Source: Hansfordia pulvinata (taxonomy: Eukaryota; Ascomycota; Sordariomycetes; Xylariales). Taken from it: a stretch of DNA of 64,000 nucleotides. Location of the stretch: assembly GCA_006538405.1 (NCBI GenBank), contig BJKQ01000002.1, positions 1,674,001 through 1,738,000 of the forward strand, read 5' to 3'. The notes under the pieces are model-generated. The model saw only the letters and a program-made list of their open reading frames with translations, was not told where the DNA came from and did not search any database. Position 1 is the stretch's first letter; each line of letters starts with the position of its first letter. Shown one piece after another: positions 27,245 through 35,578 of the stretch. The position numbers were made by a program, and so were the translations under genes.

Positions 27245-27591
27245 ATGGGGCTATCCACCGAAGCCGCGATCGCAGTAGTAGCCCTGTTCGTCGCACTACC
27301 CTCGGCCATCATCGCCTTCCACACGATATATCGCTTCTACTTCCCGGTACGGCCGTCTCTGTGTGCTGTTGAACCACTCATATGCCAAGCCTTTGACCGC
27401 TTGGTGGTATGAGAGAGAGAGAGAGAGAGAGAGAGCTGCCGGCTGACTTAAACTGTGTGCACGTCATCTAGCCACCGCGGTGGCGGCCCCGGGACGACTT
27501 CGAACAGCCCCTCCCCCGGATGGTGCGGATCGTCAGCGACAACCAGTCGCCGTTGGAGATTGTTCTGCTCGCAAACCACCGGCCGTCGTGA
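27245..27591 (+). CDS. Small single-pass membrane protein, 73 residues, two exons
   Basis: Exon 1 (27245-27346) begins MGLSTEAAIAVVALF and encodes one hydrophobic helix (about residues 6-28) followed by a short aromatic/basic segment. The 125-nt intron 27347-27471 has a GTACGG donor, a CTGAC branch site and a CTAG acceptor, and carries a (GA)n microsatellite. Exon 2 (27472-27591) continues in phase 0 with a proline/arginine-rich segment and ends IVLLANHRPS before TGA. The frame is open across both exons and the splice sites are well formed, so I believe this is a real small gene. The sequence suggests an N-terminal signal anchor or tail-less one-pass membrane protein. I do not recognise a function. 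It could also be the surviving 5' part of a longer gene. Confidence 0.5.
27414..27436. repeat. (GA)n microsatellite inside an intron
   Basis: About eleven GA dinucleotides lying within the intron of the small membrane-protein gene at 27245-27591. Confidence 0.85.
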
Positions 27592-28660
27592 CAGCACGGT
27601 TCTATAAGCCATTTCCAGTTCGACGTGGATGCGCATCGGTTGGTGGAGAACCCCCCTGTCGTCACCAGCGCAGCGTCGGGATTAGAAGCCGGCGACCGCC
27701 TGGCTTGTCGCCAACCAGCGCGCCGGCGCCTGGCCACTTGTTTTTTTTTTTTTTTTTTTTTACATCTCTGTTGTTTATTACTTATCAGTACATAAGAGCA
27801 TTACCTGGCTGAAGCCGAGTTGTATATATTGAAGAATACATGTATGTAATGGGCTACGGGCATGCATCCACCTTTAAAGCGAAGCCCTCACCCCGCTCAT
27901 AGACGGCCGTCTCTTATCCCAGGTGCCGCCTCCATTGCAGGCTCTTGATACGGATGCGACATCCAGTATTCATGTAGCAGGTACCACTGAGCATAAAGTA
28001 CGCCGATCCGTGAGATGGTGTAGACCTGCAGACGGAATTGCAGACCGGAGCAGACACTTCATTGCTCGGCTTCTGCCACCAGTGCCAGATACATGAAGAA
28101 CGCTTCCATTCTACTCTTTGCCCATCGTTTGAAGTGTGCAAATCAACACTGCCATGTAGGCGGTGCCTCCCTCTGCCGAACTCTCATCACTGCCAGACAT
28201 GGCCGTCGCATTGGATTGACACCCATCGAGATAACCCATGGTTGCACCTCACGCAAAGAAGCGCCTGAAGCCACGGCTCTCCGGGCCGGCTGCTTTCGCC
28301 AGGTACCTACAGCGGCAGGTCCTCGGTGTGCTGGATCTGTACTGGTGCAGAACATTGAAGGTAAAGTTTGGGTGTGCCCGTATTGAACGGTTGTATCGAT
28401 CGAATTAATCCCTTCCAACTACGGTCTATGTCTATGGTCTATCGTCCCTTTTGAAATGAGAAACCCCCCGGCACCCCCCCCCCCCCCCCCGTCTTCTTAC
28501 ACATGGAAAGCCCGCGCCGACTCTGTGGCCTCGATCTAGTGAATGCTCGGTCTGTGCCAACTGCTTTGGATGGCAAGTTGGTAAAGCTCAAATGTGCGCC
28601 CATATTGAAAACCTGGAGGACCATATGTACCAGGATCCGTGGACGTCCTCCCCTAAGGTT
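27592..28660. other. Intergenic, no gene seen
   Basis: Contains a T homopolymer of about 20 bases (27740-27759) and a C homopolymer (about 28475-28490). No convincing coding unit. The right end is the 3' flank of the secreted-protein gene at 28661. Confidence 0.5.
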
Positions 28661-29293
28661 CTATCCGTCATAAGAGGTTTGGATATCCCACGTGACCTTT
28701 CCGAGCCTCTGTATGGCGTCTGACCTCCTCAGCTCGGACCAGTTGAAAAACTCATCCTCCTTGATTGTCTCGATTTCGCTGCCAGAGACGCCGGTCGTCT
28801 TGACCACGTAGACAGAACTGTCCCGGAGGACGGAAGGTATACCAAGGTTGCGGTCTTTGTGCATGTAGGCGAGGACCCATTTGAACACGTCCGGGTCCAC
28901 GTTGTGGATGCCGCCGCCGTGGGGCTTGTCTATGCTCGTCTCGTAGGACAGCGTCATCTTCCAGCGGCGCCCGTTGTTCTTCCACCCTTTCACGGTGGTG
29001 TGGAAGTCTGGCAGGCCCGAGTCGGCCTTCTGCCACTTCTTGTAGGCCTTGTCTAGCCTGGACTGGAAGTCGGGTATGACTTCCAGGTCGATGGGGTTGC
29101 CGGAGAGGTGGCCGCGGAGGAAGTATTCCGCGTTCTCAACGAGCGGCACGTCGACGTAGGCCGTCCATTCCCCGCGACCGCGCGGGTCCAGCGTGTTGGG
29201 CGTGGCAGCGGCGGGGGCGGGGGCGGCTGCGCAGGACCCGGAGAAGAGCTGGGTCGCGAGGAGCCCTACCAAGAGCAGCGGGTTGCGATACAT
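28661..29293 (-). CDS. Secreted protein of unknown function, 210 residues
   Basis: A single-exon gene starting with the ATG at 29293. Residues 1-23 (MYRNPLLLVGLLATQLFSGSCAA) form a classic signal peptide with a likely A-A cut before a Pro/Ala-rich stretch. The mature protein is about 187 residues. It has no cysteine, is rich in W, K and D, and contains EYFLRGHLSGNPIDLEVIPDF, KAYKKWQKADSGLP and KWVLAYMHKDRNLG. I do not recognise the family. An upstream in-frame ATG (29395) is less likely because it would bury the signal peptide. Codon usage is strongly GC3-biased, which supports real coding. Confidence 0.75.
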   Translation of the reverse strand: MYRNPLLLVGLLATQLFSGSCAAAPAPAAATPNTLDPRGRGEWTAYVDVPLVENAEYFLRGHLSGNPIDLEVIPDFQSRLDKAYKKWQKADSGLPDFHTTVKGWKNNGRRWKMTLSYETSIDKPHGGGIHNVDPDVFKWVLAYMHKDRNLGIPSVLRDSSVYVVKTTGVSGSEIETIKEDEFFNWSELRRSDAIQRLGKVTWDIQTSYDG

Positions 29294-31008
29294 GATGTTG
29301 TTGAAGGGATAGATATATGTAGATTGAGTTACCCGATGGAAGTGTGTTTGTTTGTGAGTGTATGTGTGCGGTGGAATGGGGCTTTTGCTTTCCATTCGAA
29401 TGGGTGGTAGGCATCGCTCCTCTATATACCTATCTTACCTACCTACTCATGAGACATTTTGGGCGGGCTTTGAAGCAAGGTCGGTAGGTATGTACTACAA
29501 ACAGCGACCTGAGTTTTTCCTCCCCCTTGTTCTCCCAGGTCGTCCGAACGGGCCATGTGCCATGTGGCGGCGTCTATGGGGAAGGGTGAAGCCGCGTATT
29601 TAGCGTACCAACCCATGTATGGGACTTGCCACGATACACCTCGGATTGGCTATGGCAGCCATCACCACCCCGGTTTGACGTTCAACTGGAACTGGTGAGT
29701 GATGAGAGGTGGGAACTTGGCCCGGCTGCGGAACCAACGGTCTTGCCAGTTCACAATGTCGGCCTGCACCTACGTGGCTGCTAGATTCGAGTCGTCTCTT
29801 GATCACCCGAGCTTGTTCTGCCTTCCGGCGCGAAACTGTTGTGCGCCTGCCGTAGAGGCGTCACAGTCGATGATACAAGAGATCGACCGACCCATGCGCC
29901 CAGAGTTGAAAACCCGGGTCCCCGCACTGCAGCGTCCCGCCACAGGGCTGTTCAGGGCGCGCCGAAGTGAGACGAGTCGCCGAGGGGGGGGGGGGCAAAG
30001 ACTTGGTCGCCGTTCAGTCTCTCGCCTCATGCGGGCTCTTCGCCTCACGTACGGGCTCCTCACCTCATGTACGATCGAAGAGCACATTGCAATCTGGGGG
30101 CAAACCCTCTCATTCGAAGGCAACGCCGGTGGATTTAGAGGAAAGGGGGCAAAACTTGACAAAATTTCTGGTGAAAACCGCGACTATTCTTCTCCTAGTG
30201 GCTTGCACCGGCGACTGCGAGGCAATTGCTTCCTGGTCTCGACTCTCTAGCAGCTAAGTTAGCCTCTGTCCATGGGCTTTCTTCTTCTTTTTTTTTCTTC
30301 CTCCCCAGAGGCTCGAAACGGACAAGGCACTAAGTTAGTGAGTGGCGACCGCGAGCTGACTGACTACGAGATGGTTTGACATTGTGGAGTCATCCCGAAC
30401 CAAGACTCGATATTGGGGAATGGCCCATAGCCTCTCCCATTACCTACACTCACACATCCGGCGAGGCTGCGCCGTGCAGAGTACTTACCTACCTACCTAC
30501 ATACCTACGAGCAGGTTATGTAAGGTAGGTGACGACTGGAAGAAGATGGGTGGGCCCCCGGGGCCGAGTGACGGGCCTCTCATATCTGCCGACGCTCCCA
30601 CGACGGAAATGGGCCTCATGAAGTGGCGCGGCACGCATGCGGCTGTGCACTCTCTCATCTTCATTGGACACGACGATGCCCACGGGCAGTGGCACGACGA
30701 GCAGCTCGCGCCGTAACGCATGTCAGGTGAGGGACGTCCATACCATCTCGTACATGTACTGGACATGCCTTATCTAAGTTACCTACCACTGCCTGCATGT
30801 GGTATTCGTTGGGCAGGTGCGGGTGAGGTACGAGTAGGCACCTGCCTCTTCCCCAGCCAGCCTGCCTTCCGCCTCACCTCCTTACCTCCTCACCTCTGAC
30901 CTCGTCAGCTCCCCATTTGCTCCATTCCATGGCTCCAGAATGCCATTCTCAGCACACTCACCGCCCCTACTGGCCGGTTAGCTCTCCCCGAGTCAATGCG
31001 TCGACGTT
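29294..31008. other. Intergenic between two divergent genes
   Basis: Should contain the promoters of the secreted-protein gene (left) and the NLR-like gene (right). It holds TACCTA clusters at 29430-29450 and 30483-30530, a G homopolymer at about 29984-29995, and the word TACGAGTA near 30829. I see no gene here. Confidence 0.5.
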
Positions 31009-33309
31009 GTGAAGACCACTGATCGCGACTCCATCATGGAGCAAAGCACAACACGAGGGACGGCGCGGGCCGCCAGCCAAAGGGACGACAGCGACCGCGA
31101 CTCCTCTTCCCCCTCCTCGCCTCCATCCCGTCCCGCCCGTTCTACAAAGCGACAAATGCACTCCCGCACTCAGATCAACTCGGAAAGCATTCACCAGCCA
31201 CTGCCGCGGTACTCGGCCGACCAGTACACGATCGGCTGGGTCTGTGCTCTCCCCAAAGAGCTGACTGCCGCCCAGGCCATGCTGGACCATGGTCACCAGC
31301 CCCTGCCCAACCCTGAGGGAGACTCCAACTGCTATACGTTTGGTGATATCCACGGCCACAACGTCGTTCTCGCCTGCTTGCCCTCGGGAGGCTACGGACT
31401 GGCCAATGCTGCCTCGGTCTCCAAAGACATGCAGAGAAGCTACCCCTCGATCCGTGTCCATCTCGTCGTCGGCATCGGAGGTGGTGTCCCCGGCAAACAT
31501 GATGTGCGACTTGGTGACGTGGTCGTCGGCCAAATCGTCGTCCAGCATGACCTCGGTCGGACACACCAAGATGGCCAGGTGGAGCTTGTCGGCATTCCTT
31601 ACCGGCCGCCTCCTGAAATCTTGACCGCCCTCGCGACGCTGCAAGCCTGCCATACAACCCAGCCGTCCGGTATCCCCTCGATCCTCGCCGACGTCCAAAA
31701 ACGAAATCTCTCGACGACCCATTGGTCTAGGGCCCAGCTGGAGGACCACCTCTACGAAGCCAACTACCAGCATGTCAAGTCCCTGGAAGGATGTCTCGCC
31801 TGTAATCAAAGCCGCTGTGTCCTTCGCTCTGCCCGGCCCGACATCGACCCACGTGTGCACTACGGGACCATCGCTTCGGGCAACCAGGTCATCAAGGATG
31901 CACGGGTCCGCGATGCTCTTGTGGAGAGACTGGAGAACGCCCACAAGACCATCTCCCCCATTCTGTGCGTCGAAATGGAGGCGGCTGGGCTCTTCCACAA
32001 CGTCCCCTTTTTGGTAGTCCGTGGCATCTGCGACTACGCTGATTCCCACAAGAACAAACAATGGCAAGAGTACGCTGCTGCGACATCCGCCGCGTACACC
32101 AGGGAACTGCTTTCTGTCCTCCCGCACCGAATCGTCTCATTCGCGATTGGCTCCGATTCCCAACCGACGCAAGGACAACCCACACAGACAGAGCCCAATC
32201 AGACTTCAGTACCGCTCTCTACAGGTTGCCGCCAAGCCATTGTCAGTTCGCTACATTTTCGTCGAATTGACTCACGGCACGAGGAGATTGGAGATGCTGA
32301 ATTTGAGACTTGCAAGTGGCTCCTCGAACACCCCAAGTACCTGGCGTGGAAGAACCCCGCAGAGCTGTCCAACCATGGGGGCTTTTTCTGGATCAAGGGA
32401 AAGCCTGGCTCGGGCAAATCGACAATGATGAAGTTCCTGCTCAGCAAATACAATACAGCTGCTCGGTCCTCAAGCTCCACGGTTCTCGCCTTCTTCTTCA
32501 ATGCGAGAGGCACCGCCCTTGAAAAAACAACGCTTGGGATGTACAGATCGCTTCTCTTCCAATTGCTTGAGCGCCATCCAGACCTGCAAGACGCCGTGGA
32601 TATCTTTCCTCAAGACATCTTCTACTCCGAGGAATTCCAATGGGATCTACACAAGATTCGCAAATTGTTCCCGCGCATATTGCAGAGGCTCGGCTCCCGG
32701 CCGGTGACTTTCTTCATCGACGCTCTTGACGAGTGCGATGATGATCAGGTCCTGGAGATGATAAGCGATTTCGAAAGGTTTGGCAGAAACGCTGTGGAAG
32801 TATCAGCTAGCCTCCACGTCTGTCTCTCTTCCCGCCACTACCCACACATTGAAATCGAGACTGGTTTGCAACTGGCCTTGGAGAACGAGGGCGGTCACAC
32901 GAAAGATATGGAGACGTACATCGGAAGCAAACTCAGAATCGGGAAGGGCCGCAAAGCTTGCCAGACCAAAAAACAAACTGTCAGGAAAGCTGATAGCGTC
33001 TTTCTCCGGCTCGTTGTGGCAGTCCCAATACTCCAAAAAGAATTTGGGAATGGCCGTCCTTGCGACGTGGACCGAGTAATGGCGAAACTTCGTGAACTCC
33101 CATCGCGCTTGAGCGACCTGTTCCGAAGCATCCTGGGCCGAGGTGGCGAGGGACAGAGCCAAGAAGACAGGGACAGCCTCATTCTTTGTATCCGGTGGAT
33201 TCTCTTCGCTGCACGACCCCTCAAGCCGCCAGAATTTTACTACGCTGTGATGTCGGGGCTGCCTGACTGTGAGCCTCAGGACCCTGCTGACTGGGAGGAT
33301 GACTTGTGA
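31009..33309 (+). CDS. NLR-like protein, N-terminal part: PNP/UDP-phosphorylase domain plus NACHT-type NTPase
   Basis: This is the first 766 codons of a fungal NOD-like receptor gene. After a polar N-terminus, a purine nucleoside/uridine phosphorylase-like domain (about 70-375) begins YTIGWVCALPKELTAAQAMLD and includes LVVGIGGGVPG, RLGDVVVG and CVEMEAAGL. Proteins with this N-terminal domain fused to NACHT and repeats are a major class of fungal NLRs, linked in some species to heterokaryon incompatibility and self/non-self recognition. The NTPase domain follows: Walker A GKPGSGKST at about 464, Walker B FFIDALDECDD at about 566, and the usual YIGSKLRIGKGRKA segment. The frame stops at a TGA at 33307-33309, immediately after EDDL, where the coding sense continues in another frame. 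The start could be 31009 or the next ATG at 31036, which has the better context. Confidence 0.85.
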   Translation: MKTTDRDSIMEQSTTRGTARAASQRDDSDRDSSSPSSPPSRPARSTKRQMHSRTQINSESIHQPLPRYSADQYTIGWVCALPKELTAAQAMLDHGHQPLPNPEGDSNCYTFGDIHGHNVVLACLPSGGYGLANAASVSKDMQRSYPSIRVHLVVGIGGGVPGKHDVRLGDVVVGQIVVQHDLGRTHQDGQVELVGIPYRPPPEILTALATLQACHTTQPSGIPSILADVQKRNLSTTHWSRAQLEDHLYEANYQHVKSLEGCLACNQSRCVLRSARPDIDPRVHYGTIASGNQVIKDARVRDALVERLENAHKTISPILCVEMEAAGLFHNVPFLVVRGICDYADSHKNKQWQEYAAATSAAYTRELLSVLPHRIVSFAIGSDSQPTQGQPTQTEPNQTSVPLSTGCRQAIVSSLHFRRIDSRHEEIGDAEFETCKWLLEHPKYLAWKNPAELSNHGGFFWIKGKPGSGKSTMMKFLLSKYNTAARSSSSTVLAFFFNARGTALEKTTLGMYRSLLFQLLERHPDLQDAVDIFPQDIFYSEEFQWDLHKIRKLFPRILQRLGSRPVTFFIDALDECDDDQVLEMISDFERFGRNAVEVSASLHVCLSSRHYPHIEIETGLQLALENEGGHTKDMETYIGSKLRIGKGRKACQTKKQTVRKADSVFLRLVVAVPILQKEFGNGRPCDVDRVMAKLRELPSRLSDLFRSILGRGGEGQSQEDRDSLILCIRWILFAARPLKPPEFYYAVMSGLPDCEPQDPADWEDDL

Positions 33310-35087
33310 GGTTCTTGCTTGGCTCATCCAAGGGCCTCGCTGAGTTGAGTCGTTCCAGGTATCCACGGGTCCAGTTCATCCATGAGTCGGTTCGCGATTT
33401 CCTGCTCAAGGAGGGCGGTCTCCGCGAGCTGTTCCCTGACCTGGAGCCAGAGTTCGACTTTGAAGGTTGTTCCCACAATCAGGTGAAGCTCTGCTGTCAG
33501 GCGTATCTTCAAACAGCGTATTATCGGTTCACTCCACCCCAAACCCTCCCTAATGTAACATCTAAAGAGATGAAGCAGCTTCGACGAAAGTCATCGGTGG
33601 AGTGGCCTTTTCTTGAATACGCCTCCAGCTACATACTGAGTCACGCTGATCGCGCTGCCGCAACCGTTTCCCAAGCCGATTTCTTGCAACAATTTCAGAG
33701 GGACTTTCAGTCCTGGGCTGCGTACTGGAATGTGCTTGCGACCACATTAGCTGCGCGATTAGCTCCGCGCGTTGGCCTGGCCCTATACAGAACGCTTGCG
33801 AGACAGAACCTGAAGAATCTCTTATCGAAGTTGCTGCAAGATGATCCCACTCAGGTATCCATGATTCAGGCCGAAGGATATTCACTACTTCAACTTGTCG
33901 CCGCCGACAGCGGAAGCCCAGACACCCTCGAGCTCCTTCTAGATGTGGGAGCGGATGTCCGAGGGGAGGAAGCCGACTTCCGCCTACCAGCCAAATTCGC
34001 CGCTGAAAATGGTCATCTTGAAGTCATCAAACTTCTGATCCACAAGGGTGCTGATATCAACCAAAGGGTTGGGAGCGCGCATGACCGACCGCTTTATATT
34101 GCCTTACAGAAAGGTCACTTTTCGATTTGTCGTGCCTTGGTGGAGGCTGGGGCCGATCTGAGTGACTTGAATAATGTTGAGCGTACGAAACTTCTCGAAG
34201 CACTATTAATGGACAGTAGCGCCTATCATCCCATCCAGAGGGAGGTCATTGCCAAACTGACCGACTACGAGGGCAACACAGCGATCCATCTTGCGGCAGG
34301 AAGAGGATCACATGACGCTGTATCTCTAGCTATCGAGCAAGGGGCTGATGTCAACCAGGCCAACCACTCTAGAGAGACACCGCTTCATCTTGCGGTGGAA
34401 TACAAAGCATATGACGTGGTCTCTCTGCACATGGAGAAGGGCGCCGATCCAAGCCTGGTCAAGAATGATGGGGAAACAGCTCTTGATCATGCAGCATCCC
34501 GCAACTTTCGGGATTGCGCCGCCACAATTCTCCGTGCTTATTTGCGCCAAGACAGGGTATCTGATCTTGACAACGATTCAAGACGCGAAACCCCAGAGGA
34601 TACCTGTGCCGATGTCGCCGCACAGATCCAGCAGCACTGGGTTGGCAGGCGTTTGTCAACCGGATTTGCTCGAGATGGCGTGCGAGCCGCCATACTGTTT
34701 GACTGTGTCGAACTGGCATCCGCCATTGTGAAAACCGACATGAGCCAGCTGAAATCGTTCTCATCTGATGTCATAGCGGACGCTCTGAGAAAGGGATGGT
34801 ACGGCATAGTGTGCTCTATCTTGAGTCGAAGTGCCGCAGTTTTTCGACCCAATGAACTCAACGAAGGCCTTCGCATCGCTTCAGTCGATCACCATCGCGA
34901 GGTGATGGGACTTATGATAAGAAAGGGGGCCAATGCCTTTGGGGTCTCGAAGCTCATGAGGTGGCTAGAGGTAGATGAGGAGGCCGCGAAGCTTATTGAC
35001 GAGATCGCGCGAGTTGAGGGGTGCTTGGATCCAATCTTCTCTCACTACGACTCCTCCTGTGATCCACCGATGACCCACGCATCGTGA
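33306..35087 (+). CDS. NLR-like protein, C-terminal part: winged-helix-like region and ankyrin repeats
   Basis: This frame carries on exactly where the NACHT frame ends, beginning VRFLLGSSKGLAEL-like sequence and the characteristic VQFIHESVRDFLLKEGG block that follows NACHT in these proteins. Loss of one G in the GACTTG-TGAGG context at 33306-33310 is enough to explain the break, so both parts belong to one ancestral gene. Ankyrin repeats start near codon 190 of this frame, for example LLQLVAADSGSPDTLELLLDVGADV, KFAAENGHLEVIKLLIHKGADI, AIHLAAGRGSHDAV and PLHLAVEYKAYDVV. The ATG at 33306 overlaps the stop but need not be a real start. Coding-like sequence also continues in another frame after the stop (see 35155-35493). 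Confidence 0.8.
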   Translation: MRFLLGSSKGLAELSRSRYPRVQFIHESVRDFLLKEGGLRELFPDLEPEFDFEGCSHNQVKLCCQAYLQTAYYRFTPPQTLPNVTSKEMKQLRRKSSVEWPFLEYASSYILSHADRAAATVSQADFLQQFQRDFQSWAAYWNVLATTLAARLAPRVGLALYRTLARQNLKNLLSKLLQDDPTQVSMIQAEGYSLLQLVAADSGSPDTLELLLDVGADVRGEEADFRLPAKFAAENGHLEVIKLLIHKGADINQRVGSAHDRPLYIALQKGHFSICRALVEAGADLSDLNNVERTKLLEALLMDSSAYHPIQREVIAKLTDYEGNTAIHLAAGRGSHDAVSLAIEQGADVNQANHSRETPLHLAVEYKAYDVVSLHMEKGADPSLVKNDGETALDHAASRNFRDCAATILRAYLRQDRVSDLDNDSRRETPEDTCADVAAQIQQHWVGRRLSTGFARDGVRAAILFDCVELASAIVKTDMSQLKSFSSDVIADALRKGWYGIVCSILSRSAAVFRPNELNEGLRIASVDHHREVMGLMIRKGANAFGVSKLMRWLEVDEEAAKLIDEIARVEGCLDPIFSHYDSSCDPPMTHAS

Positions 35088-35154
35088 CAGACCTTTTACG
35101 CGGGCCGGACCTTATTGCAACTTTACCATCTTTCAAATATACTCTTGATGGCGT

Positions 35155-35493
35155 TGCGAGTTGGAAGATGCCCAAAGGATCATTGATGCTGCCCATCAAC
35201 TATCCAGTCATTCTCCTACACCAAGATCTTCAATCCACCACGGTGAACGTCTCCCAGAGTCAGTACCGCAGTCGGCCCAGACCGAGGAAACGGCTTCTCC
35301 ATGCGTCCTTGTACCTCAAGATGGCGGCCTTTCTTCCAAATGTATTTCCTTGTCCGGGGTTGGACAGAGATCCACTCGAGGCTCACTGCAAGTATATAAC
35401 GCTCGTGATGGACAGTCTTGTGATTCAATGTTTGGTCGACCCGCGCGGTGCCTGAATTTATTGTTCATCTTCTCAAATCTCGTTGTCCGATAA
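35155..35493 (+). other. Coding-like stretch 3' of the NLR gene, possible extra exon
   Basis: The frame reading ELEDAQRIIDAAHQLSSHSP is open for more than 100 codons, to a stop at 35493, and looks like genuine protein. An in-phase GT-AG link to the ankyrin frame is not obvious: GAG before TTGGAA is a possible acceptor, but no good phase-0 donor is visible. It may be a last exon of the NLR-like gene, or a remnant. Confidence 0.3.
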
Positions 35494-35578
35494 GTTGGTT
35501 GCGCATCTCCTTGCTCGCGACATCCCAGCCGGACCATTCCATTCTCTAACCCAGTCACGCACCCTTGGTCGTAGTCGC

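Noticed and set aside
30967..32127. 386-codon minus-strand ORF opposite the NLR gene
   Set aside because: Antisense shadow of the well-supported PNP domain.
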